A program made the translations under genes and the position numbers. The notes below the pieces were generated by a model, which ran no database searches, was not told the origin of the DNA, and was given only the letters and a program-made list of their open reading frames with translations. 64,000 nucleotides of DNA from FEN-1250 sp038237245 (lineage in GTDB: Bacteria > Gemmatimonadota > Gemmatimonadetes > Gemmatimonadales > Gemmatimonadaceae). This document shows, in pieces, positions 52,866 through 61,114 of the stretch. The stretch covers positions 40,937 through 104,936 of the forward strand of contig JBBRYY010000001.1 of the NCBI GenBank assembly GCA_038237245.1. Direction: 5' to 3'. How positions within the stretch are numbered: position 1 is the stretch's first letter; each line of letters begins with the position of its first letter.

Positions 52866-53108
52866 GATCTCGGGAAAGTCGCGGGTCAGCTTCCGGTAGA
52901 AGACGTTGCTATCGGGGTAGCGATGCGTGGCAGCGATCGGACGGTTCCTGGGGGGGAAGATGGCTAACTTATCGCTCCGCGACGACCGGAAACAGGGTCC
53001 TCCGCACGGAACAGCGCCGCGGCACGCCGAGGGTAAGTCGGCTGGGCATGGCGTTTTTCAGGAGCACCGCCCATCGTTTCGGGTGTGCCCCCCGCCGGGA
53101 GGTCATGC

Positions 53109-53366
53109 ATGCGCGTTCGCCTTGTAGCGGTTGCTGTGACAATCCTGATTGCCGGCTGCACGCCGCAGCAGCTGATCGACCACTACGCATTGCCACGATG
53201 CGACGCGCGTGATGCAGTCTGCGATGCGAAAAAGCAGATAAGGGACGATCGCGATACCACATCGTGGAAGCATCCCTTTCGCGAGATGAAGTCAATCGCC
53301 GACTCGTCCGCTCCACGGGTGCCCATGGTGGACACCTCGACCCCGCGTCCGCCGATCATCCCCTAA
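53109..53366 (+). CDS. Small lipoprotein, unknown function
   Basis: 85 residues from ATG 53109. A clear lipoprotein signal 'RLVAVAVTILIAGC' ends at the lipidated Cys near residue 17. The mature part is short and charged ('CDARDAVCDAKKQIRDDRD') with a Pro-rich end. No family is recognised. It is divergent from the aminotransferase operon and ends before a strong hairpin. Confidence 0.6.
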   Translation: MRVRLVAVAVTILIAGCTPQQLIDHYALPRCDARDAVCDAKKQIRDDRDTTSWKHPFREMKSIADSSAPRVPMVDTSTPRPPIIP

Positions 53367-53494
53367 GCCGCGCCGCTGTTCTCCGAGAGCCGGTCGTCGT
53401 GTATCTCCCGCCATCGGTCCCCGATCCCGATAGCGCGAGGCCTCCGATTCCGTACGGCCACCCTCACTGAACGCAGCACGATCGCGAACGACGA

Positions 53495-53526
53495 AAGACC
53501 CGCGCGGCTCTCGCCTCGCGGGTCTT
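53495..53526. terminator. Bidirectional hairpin terminator candidate
   Basis: A perfect 10-base stem AAGACCCGCG / CGCGGGTCTT with a 12-base loop lies between two convergent genes (lipoprotein and small membrane protein). It lacks a long U tract, so efficiency is uncertain. Confidence 0.6.
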
Positions 53527-53561
53527 CCCGTTCATTCGACTTTCCGTGCTGCCTGCGACCG

Positions 53562-53711
53562 CTAGACGACGCGACGGCCCGTGATCAGGCGAATCAGCAC
53601 GACCACGATCGCGATGACGAGCAGCAGATGGATCAACCCGCCCGCGACGTGAAAGACGCCGAAGCCGAGAATCCAAAGAATGAAGAGAATGACCGCAAGT
53701 GTCCAAAGCAT
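53562..53711 (-). CDS. 49-residue membrane protein of the lmo0937/DUF5670 type
   Basis: Reads from ATG 53711 to TAG 53562. The sequence starts 'MLWTLAVILFILWILGF', continues through 'HVAGGLIHLLLVIAIVV' and ends in 'LITGRRVV', with two membrane helices. This is the pattern of the tiny lmo0937-family proteins often linked to stress in many bacteria. Recognition rests on the 'MLWTLAVILFILWILG' opening and overall length. Confidence 0.85.
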   Translation of the reverse strand: MLWTLAVILFILWILGFGVFHVAGGLIHLLLVIAIVVVLIRLITGRRVV

Positions 53712-53879
53712 TGTGTGAGCCCCCGCACTAGGGTAAGTGGTACGCCGCTTTCTTAAGCAACAGGCGTACCGCTGGGTTTGGACGGCTTACCGCACGGACA
53801 ACGTTCCCTTCGGCTTGCTGCCCTCCGTGCGCACGCATACAATCCCGCTCACGGCACTCCCCCCGCACCTCGCGCCATC

Positions 53880-55886
53880 ATGAGCTTCGTCGTCCCTCCG
53901 CGCCCAGCCCTCGCGGCACTCGCCTGCACCATCGCACTCTCGAATGCCCGCGCTCAAACGACGCGCCCGCTCACGATCGCGGACATGCAGCGCTTCCAGC
54001 AGGTGAGTGATCCACGCCTCTCGCCCAACGGCGACTGGATCGTCTACACGGTCTCCGGAGTCGACTCGGCACACGATCGCGCGAATGGCGACATCTGGGT
54101 CGCACGATGGGATGGCACGCGCACGGTGCGCATGACGTACGGCGCCGACGACGAGCACTCACCGCAGTTCGCCGGCAGTGATCACGCGATCTCGTTTCTC
54201 TCCTCGCGCGGCGATCCACACGACTCGGATCAGCTCTGGCTCCTCTCGATGGAAGGCGGAGAAGCGCGCAAGCTCACCTCGGTGAAGGATGGCATCGACG
54301 ACTACTCGTGGTCGCCCGACGGCAAGCGCGCGGTGCTCGCGCTGCGCGACTCCATGGCCGATGCGGATAGCGCACCACATCCCATCGTGATCGATCGCTA
54401 CCAGTTCAAGCAGGATGTTGAAGGGTATCTCGACGAGCATCGCGTGCATCTCTGGCTGCTCGATGTCGCGACTCAATCGCTCACCCAGCTCACCAGCGGC
54501 AATCACGACGACATGATGCCGGAGTGGTCTCCTGACGGCTCCCTCATCGTCTTCTCGTCCAAGCAGCAGAAGGATCCCGATCGCTCCGACAACTGGGATC
54601 TCTACGTCATCGCGCCTGCCGCCGGAGCGTCCGCGAAGCAACTCACGCAGAACGACCTCGATGACGACGATCCGCAATGGGGAAGCCGTGCCGTCTGGAG
54701 TCCGGACAGCAAGGAGATCGCTTTCCTGCAGGGCGGACCGGACTCCCTGCTCTACTTCGGGCTGCAGCATCTCGCCGTCGTCCCTGCCGCCGGCGGTCCC
54801 GTGCGCCTCCTCGGCGCCGCGCTCGATCGGAACTTCGTGCACCCGGCATGGTCCGGTGACGGGAAGTGGATCTACGCACAGCTCGAGGACGATGGCTCGA
54901 TGATTCTCGCGCGCGTCGCGCGCGAAGGCGGCCCGGTGCAACGAGTGCTTGATGGCCGGCGCGTCGTGAGCGCCGTCACCGCCGCGGGCACACATGTGGC
55001 CATTACGCAGAGCACCGTCACGAAGCCCGATGAGCTCTTCGCCGTTGACGCCGACAGCGCACGCGCGCTCACCAACGCGAACGCCTGGCTGCGCGAGATT
55101 CAGCTCGCCGACCAGGAGCCGATCACGACGAAGAGCAAGGACGGCACGCCCATCCACGGATTCCTCATGCGCCCCGTCGGCCACACGCAGGGGCAAACGG
55201 TGCCCGCGATTCTTCGCCTTCACGGCGGCCCGGTTTCCCAATGGGAGAATGGCTTCGAGCTCTCCTGGCAGCTGCTCGCGGCCAACGGCTTCGCGGTGAT
55301 CGGCATGAACCCGCGCGGCAGCTCGGGGCGCGGGCTCGCATGGGCGAAGGCGATCTACGCGCACTGGGGCGAAAAGGACGTGCAGGACGTTCTCTCCGGC
55401 GCCGACTACGCCGTCGCGCACGGCATCGCCGACCCCGCCCGTCTCGGCGTCGGCGGCTGGAGCTACGGCGGCGAGCTCACCGACTACGTCATCGCGAGCG
55501 ACACACGCTTCAAGGCGGCCATCGCTGGCGCCGGCATCGGCAACGTCCTCGCCGGCTTCGGAACCGATCAATACGTGCGCGAGTACACGGCCGAGCTGGG
55601 AGTGCCGTGGAAGCATCTGGAGACGTGGCTCCGTGTGTCCTACCCCTTCCTCCACGCCGATCGCATCGTGACGCCGACGCTCTTCATGGTTGGCGATCGT
55701 GACTTCAACGTCCCGCTCCAGAACTCCGAACAGATGTACGAAGCCCTCCGCTCACTCGGCGTCGAGACGCAGCTCGTGATCTACCCGGGCCAGTTCCACG
55801 GCCTCACGCGCCCGAGCTTCCTCGCCGACCGCATGCAGCGCTACATCAACTGGTACGGCAAGTATTTGGGCTCGAGCACCCCGTAG
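53880..55886 (+). CDS. Exported S9 family (prolyl oligopeptidase-like) peptidase
   Basis: 668 residues from ATG 53880, beginning with a signal peptide ending 'NARAQ'. The N-terminal seven-bladed propeller (about 30-400) has 'SPNGDWIVYTVSG' and 'SWSPDGKRAVL' units. The C-terminal alpha/beta hydrolase has the serine motif 'GGWSYGGELTDY', Asp in 'VGDRDFNVPL' and His in 'YPGQFHGL', so the catalytic triad is complete. Dipeptidyl- or acylaminoacyl-peptidase activity on short peptides is likely. Confidence 0.92.
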   Translation: MSFVVPPRPALAALACTIALSNARAQTTRPLTIADMQRFQQVSDPRLSPNGDWIVYTVSGVDSAHDRANGDIWVARWDGTRTVRMTYGADDEHSPQFAGSDHAISFLSSRGDPHDSDQLWLLSMEGGEARKLTSVKDGIDDYSWSPDGKRAVLALRDSMADADSAPHPIVIDRYQFKQDVEGYLDEHRVHLWLLDVATQSLTQLTSGNHDDMMPEWSPDGSLIVFSSKQQKDPDRSDNWDLYVIAPAAGASAKQLTQNDLDDDDPQWGSRAVWSPDSKEIAFLQGGPDSLLYFGLQHLAVVPAAGGPVRLLGAALDRNFVHPAWSGDGKWIYAQLEDDGSMILARVAREGGPVQRVLDGRRVVSAVTAAGTHVAITQSTVTKPDELFAVDADSARALTNANAWLREIQLADQEPITTKSKDGTPIHGFLMRPVGHTQGQTVPAILRLHGGPVSQWENGFELSWQLLAANGFAVIGMNPRGSSGRGLAWAKAIYAHWGEKDVQDVLSGADYAVAHGIADPARLGVGGWSYGGELTDYVIASDTRFKAAIAGAGIGNVLAGFGTDQYVREYTAELGVPWKHLETWLRVSYPFLHADRIVTPTLFMVGDRDFNVPLQNSEQMYEALRSLGVETQLVIYPGQFHGLTRPSFLADRMQRYINWYGKYLGSSTP

Positions 55887-55913
55887 CAGCGACTGCTTGG
55901 TAAGGCGACAACT

Positions 55914-55987
55914 AACGGACAACGCCGACAACAAACGGAAAAGGCGTTCGTGGCCGTCTCCGTTTCCTGTCCGTTAAATCCGTTTTT
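55914..55987. terminator. Nested inverted repeats ending in a T run
   Basis: Outer arms AACGGACA (55914-55921) and TGTCCGTT (55968-55975), inner arms AAACGGA (55933-55939) and TCCGTTT (55959-55965), followed by 'tccgtttttt'. The unit ACGGA/TCCGT recurs at least five times in ~75 bases. It lies between convergent genes, where a shared terminator is expected. The repeated unit could also be a DNA-binding site. Confidence 0.5.
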
Positions 55988-56034
55988 TGTCGTAGTTACA
56001 TCGAAGTTGATCTCACTACTCACTCCCCGACGCC

Positions 56035-58449
56035 CTACACCGGGTCAATGAAGATCGTCGCGTAGCTCTTGTTCGACTGCACCTGCAACTTGACGTACAT
56101 CATCGAGTGCGCGGCGTCGAAGAAGTACAGGTTGCCCGTGCTCGCATCGAGATCGGCGAGCGATGCGGCGGCCCCGATCGGATGTCCGGAGTCGTAGTCG
56201 CGCCAGACCTTCACGCTCGCGATGGTCCACGGGAAGCCGATGCGCACGTTGTCCCCCGGCGACACGTCACGCCAGTACACTCGCGGCTTGCTCGGCACCG
56301 TCGTCGGCTGCAGCGTGTACGCGCGGCCGCTCAGCAGCGACATGTTGATCGACGTGAGCGAGTTGCCGCTCCCTGCCATGCTCCCCGTCACGTTGTCGTC
56401 CCGCTTGATAACCAGCGGCGCCATGTTCTCCGGCGTCGCCGCACCCGTCCCCAGCGAGAACAGCCCGTAGGTGCCACGGCAAACGTACGCGTTCCACTCC
56501 GTACGCGAGATGCACGAGTTGTCCAGCAAAATCGGCATGTTCGTCACCACGTGCGCGCCCGACGTTCCCGTCACGCTTCCATCGGCATCGAGGAACACCG
56601 CGGCCTTGTCGCCATCCTTTGCCGGGTTCGGGTTCTCGAGATAGACGTGATTTGCGTTGAGGAAGGTCGCATTGTCCGTGAAGTTCTGCGTGTTGATGCT
56701 GAAGGCGTTGTTCCTGTTGTAGCCGTACGCGCTCGCGGGCCGCGTCCCGTTCGGCACGAAATTCACGAACTGCACGCGCTGCGCACCGACCCGTCCGTCG
56801 TAGAACTCGTAGCCACGAATCGGATACGCGCCCAGCGTCGTCGCGCTGTTCGCGCTCTCCCCGATGATCGTGGCGTCCTGCAGGAAGGTCTCGTTCGCCG
56901 CGAATGTCGCGCCGATGTCGTTGTCCGCCAGCAGCGCGTGCGTGAGCCGCAGATTCGCGCCGCGCATCCACGCGCCGCGGTTGCGATTCTTGTACGCCGT
57001 GTAATGATCGAACGACGTCACCACGATCGCCGAGCTGCCGTTCGTCGGATCGACGCGTGGATCGTAGTAGGTCGTCCCCACCGTCCCGTCGGGATTCGGA
57101 CCGTCGTCGACGTTCATCCCCGTCGAGCGGTTCGAATGCGCCTTGTTGTTGGAGAAGTTCGTGAAGGCCGTCCGTCGCGGCCACACGGCATCCGTCGCCG
57201 AAAGGCCGGTGGGATGCAGCGGCAGCGCAATCCAGAACCCCACGCCCATCGACCCCGCTGCGACGTTGCCCGTGTAGGTGTTGTCGGGGTTCGTGATCCA
57301 GAAGGTCGCGGGACGCGTGTCGGACGCAAGCACCTGCTGCCCCGCAGCCGGCGTCACCGCGAGGATGCCGAGGTTGTTCGTGATCGTATTTCCGTGCTCG
57401 ATCCCATCCTCGAGGAAGTAGCCGTGCCCGAGGTGATTGTAGCAGATATTCCCCGACACGACCGCCATGTTCGTTCCGTGCACGGTCACGCAGCGGTTGA
57501 ACGTCTTCCAGATGCTGCTGTTCCGGATGTACTGGCCGGTCACGTCGCCGGCGACGTGCCAGTGAAACGGGTAGCGCGCCAGCTTCGACTTCTGTCCCAT
57601 CTGATACAGCTCGACGCCTTCGACGTGCGCAATGCCGCCCTGGAAGACGATGATGTGTCCGCAGTAGCCGTTCGTCACACACTCGTCGTTGCCACGAATC
57701 GTGATGTTGCGCGAGAGCAACCCGATCTCGGCCCGCTCATCGAGCGTCGCGCCGCCGAGCGTCTGCAGCACGCCCCAATGCGCGTACTTGAGCGGCGTCG
57801 TCACCGTCACCTGCTGGCCCGACACCGACTGCACGACGAGCGCCTCCGCCTGATTCGGATCGAAGTCGGTGGATGCCAGCACAATGTTGTCGCCGGCGCG
57901 CCAATCGACGCCATGCGCCACCGTCACCTGCGTCGCACCCTTCGCTGCCGATGCGGAGAGATTCGTCCACACGACGCGCGGCGCGCCGTGCAGCTCGAGC
58001 GACGCGCCGGAGCTCACCGACAGCGCCTTGCTCGCGAGGCCGAGCACGCCCTCGTTCGAGTCATCACCCGTGAGCGTGATCGTCGCGCGGTGCGTGTACG
58101 GCTTCACCTCCGTGCCGATCTGCAGCGCTCCCTTCACCTGGATATAGTTGGCCGAAAGGGCGAGGTCGCTGTCCGCGAACGTCAGCGAGCCCTGAATCGT
58201 GAGACTCTTGAGCGCAGGGGGGGTGATGTCGAGAATCATCGCCGTGCCGACGGGTACCACCACGTCCTCGTTCGCCACCGGAACCGCGTGCGACGGCCAG
58301 CTCTGGGCGTCCGACCATTTGTGCGTCGATGGCGTCGGCGGGCCGCCGGGATCCGTCGGAACGGTCGTGTCCGCGCTGCAGGATCCGAAGATCGCGATCG
58401 GAAGCGCGAAGGCGACGACGAGACGCGCCAGGGACTTGATCGAAAGCAT
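56035..58449 (-). CDS. G8-domain / parallel beta-helix lipoprotein (CEMIP-like)
   Basis: 804 residues from ATG 58449, with GAGG 6 bases upstream. A lipoprotein signal ends 'IAIFGSC'. Residues ~28-130 match a G8 domain: 'KWSDAQSWPSHAVPVANEDVVV' and 'LTIQGSLTF'. The rest is a right-handed beta-helix with 'YPFHWHVAGDVTGQYIRNSS' and 'GHGYFLEDGIEHGNTI', as in the CEMIP/TMEM2/fibrocystin-L group. Animal relatives bind or cut hyaluronan; bacterial ones may attack polysaccharides. It is surface-exposed on the outer membrane by its lipid anchor, if exported. Confidence 0.85.
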   Translation of the reverse strand: MLSIKSLARLVVAFALPIAIFGSCSADTTVPTDPGGPPTPSTHKWSDAQSWPSHAVPVANEDVVVPVGTAMILDITPPALKSLTIQGSLTFADSDLALSANYIQVKGALQIGTEVKPYTHRATITLTGDDSNEGVLGLASKALSVSSGASLELHGAPRVVWTNLSASAAKGATQVTVAHGVDWRAGDNIVLASTDFDPNQAEALVVQSVSGQQVTVTTPLKYAHWGVLQTLGGATLDERAEIGLLSRNITIRGNDECVTNGYCGHIIVFQGGIAHVEGVELYQMGQKSKLARYPFHWHVAGDVTGQYIRNSSIWKTFNRCVTVHGTNMAVVSGNICYNHLGHGYFLEDGIEHGNTITNNLGILAVTPAAGQQVLASDTRPATFWITNPDNTYTGNVAAGSMGVGFWIALPLHPTGLSATDAVWPRRTAFTNFSNNKAHSNRSTGMNVDDGPNPDGTVGTTYYDPRVDPTNGSSAIVVTSFDHYTAYKNRNRGAWMRGANLRLTHALLADNDIGATFAANETFLQDATIIGESANSATTLGAYPIRGYEFYDGRVGAQRVQFVNFVPNGTRPASAYGYNRNNAFSINTQNFTDNATFLNANHVYLENPNPAKDGDKAAVFLDADGSVTGTSGAHVVTNMPILLDNSCISRTEWNAYVCRGTYGLFSLGTGAATPENMAPLVIKRDDNVTGSMAGSGNSLTSINMSLLSGRAYTLQPTTVPSKPRVYWRDVSPGDNVRIGFPWTIASVKVWRDYDSGHPIGAAASLADLDASTGNLYFFDAAHSMMYVKLQVQSNKSYATIFIDPV

Positions 58450-58739
58450 GGGCATCCTCAATGGAATGACGAGCCGCGACGCGGATGCGACGGGGGGAGG
58501 GCCCAAAGATCGAAGCTCCTGCTGAGCGCGCCATAGCCGGCCCATACCGTGGCACCCTACGCCATGCATTTCGGTCATTTTGAATTAAAGGATCGTAACG
58601 GAACGTGTCGGTGTTGAAGGAAGCTGTACGCGATCAGCTGTTCGTGATGCTGCTTGGGCCCATCAGGACGGGCACAACGTCGATCGCCACGCCGACTTCG
58701 GCGCGTCGATTGCATATGTTCACTGCGATGACTCCCACT

Positions 58740-59651
58740 ATGTCGACGACCCGCTCTCGTTCGCTGATGCTTTGCGCCGGCGTGCTCCTTTGCCTCACCG
58801 CCGCGGGTTGCAGCCACCCGCAAGTGGCGCCGGAGCCGGTGCCCGATCCTGCACTCGTCGCGGCCGACAGCACTCGCGCGGCGCAGCTCGCAGCCGCCGA
58901 TTCGGTGCAGCGCGCCGACTCCGCGCGCATCGTCGACAGCGTCGCCGCTCATGGCGAGATCGCAGCGGACGCGCCGGCGCGAGTGATGCGCTTCGAATCC
59001 GACGCCGACAGCATCAACTTCGAGCAGAATCGCGCGCTCGCCGAGCAGGCGAGAGGCTATCGCGTCATCGTCTCGCTCTTCGACCGGCATCTCTGGGTCG
59101 TGAACGGCACCGACACGCTACGCTCGGCGCCTGCCGCTGTCGCAATGGACTCGTCGCTCGACTATGCCGGCCGCTCGTGGAAGTTCGATACGCCCCGAGG
59201 CAAGCGCACGATCCACGGGAAGACGGACAATCCGCTCTGGATCCCGCCCGATTGGCACTACGCCGAGGTCGCGAAGGAGAATCATCTCGCACTCTCGCGC
59301 GTGCCCGCCAAGGGCGTGGTGAAGATCGCCAATGGACGCAAGCTGCAGGTGCGCCACCGCGAGGTCGGCATCATCGTCCCTGACTCCGGCTGGACGCCGC
59401 TGCCGCTCGACGAGGAAGTCGTCTTCGACGACACGCTCTACATGCCCCCGCTGGGCTCCCTGAACCGCCGCATCTACGGTGAGCTCGGCAGCTACCGCCT
59501 CGACATGGGCGATGGATATCTCATCCACGGTACGCCGGAAGAGTCGACGGTAGGCGCCGCCGTGACGCACGGCTGCGTACGTCTCAAGGAAGAAGACATT
59601 GCGTGGCTCTACACGAATGTCCCGATCGGAACCGGCGTCTATATCTACTAG
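58740..59651 (+). CDS. L,D-transpeptidase (YkuD) lipoprotein
   Basis: 303 residues from ATG 58740 (ATG 58716 and 58728 are alternatives). A lipoprotein signal 'LMLCAGVLLCLTAAGC' precedes a Ser/Ala/Asp-rich linker. The YkuD catalytic domain lies in the C-terminal half, with 'YLIHGTPEESTVGAAVTHGCVRLKEED' containing the conserved His and catalytic Cys. The enzyme forms 3-3 peptidoglycan cross-links or attaches proteins to the wall. The ~290 bases upstream hold no other gene and probably the promoter. Confidence 0.9.
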   Translation: MSTTRSRSLMLCAGVLLCLTAAGCSHPQVAPEPVPDPALVAADSTRAAQLAAADSVQRADSARIVDSVAAHGEIAADAPARVMRFESDADSINFEQNRALAEQARGYRVIVSLFDRHLWVVNGTDTLRSAPAAVAMDSSLDYAGRSWKFDTPRGKRTIHGKTDNPLWIPPDWHYAEVAKENHLALSRVPAKGVVKIANGRKLQVRHREVGIIVPDSGWTPLPLDEEVVFDDTLYMPPLGSLNRRIYGELGSYRLDMGDGYLIHGTPEESTVGAAVTHGCVRLKEEDIAWLYTNVPIGTGVYIY

Positions 59652-59660
59652 GACGCCCGG

Positions 59661-61082
59661 CTACGGCGTCGTCGGCGTCGAGAGCATCTTCACGAGGCGG
59701 TAGAGAAACTCCTGGCCGTCGTACAACGACTGCACGCGCATCCGCTCGTCCTTGCCGTGCGCACGTGAGTCGTTCGGATCGCCGAACAGCCCCGACACGC
59801 CGTAGGTGGGAATTCCCTTCGCGCGCAGATACATCCCGTCGGTCGCGCCGGTCGACATCGTCGGGATCACGGGGATGTCGCCGAACATGCTCTTCGTCAG
59901 CTGCTCGACCGCGCCCATCAGCTCCGGCGTGAGCGGCGACGGCGCGCTCGGCTCGAGCGGCGGCGGCGCCGACATCGAGATCCCGGTATCGCCCATCACC
60001 TGCAATAGCGTGAGCCGCACCTGCGCGGGATCGACGTTCGGCACTACGCGGCAATTGATGTTCGCCGTGGCCGTCTGCGGGAGTGCGTTGTTCGCGTGGC
60101 CCCCGAACAGTCGTGTGGCGACGCAGGTAGTGCGCAACATCGACGCGTAGCGTGGGTTCGCGGAGAGCATCGCATCGGCGGCGCCGTCCTTTTCGTTCTT
60201 CGCGATGCCGCGCATCGCCGCACCGATCGCCGGGGTCTCGATCACCGCCGTGCGTTCGAAGAACACGCGTGACACATCGTTGAGCTGCACCGGAAAGCGA
60301 TACGCCGATAGCTTCATGAGTCCCGCCGCGAGCTCGTAGATCGCATTGTCCGGGCGCGGCACCGATGAGTGTCCGCCGCGGTTGTGCGTGCTCGCGGTGA
60401 GATTGATCGAAACCTTCTCCGTCGCCTGTACCGACTGGAGAAATGGCTTCCCGTTCACGAGCGCGCCGCCTCCACCCTCGTTGATCGCGTAGGCCGCATC
60501 GATCACCGGCTTGTGCGTATTCACCAGCCACTCGGCGCCATCCATGTCGCCCCCCTCTTCGTCCGCCGTGAGGGCGAGAATCAGATCGCGATCGGGGACG
60601 TATCCTTCGCGCTTCATCCGCAGCATGTTCGCGACGAAGATCGACGCCATCGCCTTGTCGTCGCCGCTGCCGCGCGCGTAGTAGTAACCGTCCTTCTCGA
60701 CGAGCTTGAAGGGATCGGTCGTCCAGTCGGAGCGGAGCGCGGCGACGACGTCGAGATGCGCGAGCAGGAGCAGCGGCTTCCGCACGCCCTTCCCGTGATA
60801 GCGCACGACGAGATTTCCCTTGTCGGGCTTCGGCGTGAATAGCTGCACGTCGGCCGCGGGAAAACCCGCGTCGAGAAAGCGCTTCTGCATGGCCTGCGCG
60901 GCGACCGTCGCGCTGCCGACCGAGTCGACGGTGTTGATCTCGACCAGCTCCCTGTAGATGTCGTGCAGCCGCTGCTGCTCGGGGTTGAGCGTCATCGTTT
61001 GTGCGTGGGCGACCGCGGGGGCAATCAAGAGCACGAGCGCCAGCGCGAGGGAACGCAGATGGACGGAAAGCCGTCGTGTCAT
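59661..61082 (-). CDS. Exported M20 family metallopeptidase
   Basis: 473 residues from ATG 61082, with a signal peptide ending 'PAVAHAQ'. The metal-binding segments are 'LLLLAHLDVVAA' (first His, Asp), 'GSGDDKAMAS' (bridging Asp), 'ALTADEEGGD' (general-base Glu and metal Glu) and 'AHGKDERM' (last His). 'THNRGGHSSVP' marks the lid domain. It probably trims dipeptides or acylated amino acids in the periplasm. It lies 32 bases downstream of the FAD oxidoreductase gene on the same strand. Confidence 0.92.
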   Translation of the reverse strand: MTRRLSVHLRSLALALVLLIAPAVAHAQTMTLNPEQQRLHDIYRELVEINTVDSVGSATVAAQAMQKRFLDAGFPAADVQLFTPKPDKGNLVVRYHGKGVRKPLLLLAHLDVVAALRSDWTTDPFKLVEKDGYYYARGSGDDKAMASIFVANMLRMKREGYVPDRDLILALTADEEGGDMDGAEWLVNTHKPVIDAAYAINEGGGGALVNGKPFLQSVQATEKVSINLTASTHNRGGHSSVPRPDNAIYELAAGLMKLSAYRFPVQLNDVSRVFFERTAVIETPAIGAAMRGIAKNEKDGAADAMLSANPRYASMLRTTCVATRLFGGHANNALPQTATANINCRVVPNVDPAQVRLTLLQVMGDTGISMSAPPPLEPSAPSPLTPELMGAVEQLTKSMFGDIPVIPTMSTGATDGMYLRAKGIPTYGVSGLFGDPNDSRAHGKDERMRVQSLYDGQEFLYRLVKMLSTPTTP

Positions 61083-61114
61083 GTGTGGGAAGCTCCGGGA
61101 GTGTGCTGCGGTAA

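Noticed and set aside
56107..58536. An 809-residue plus-strand frame opposite the G8 protein gene
   Set aside because: Composition is Arg/His/Val-rich with no domain; the minus-strand protein is clearly real.
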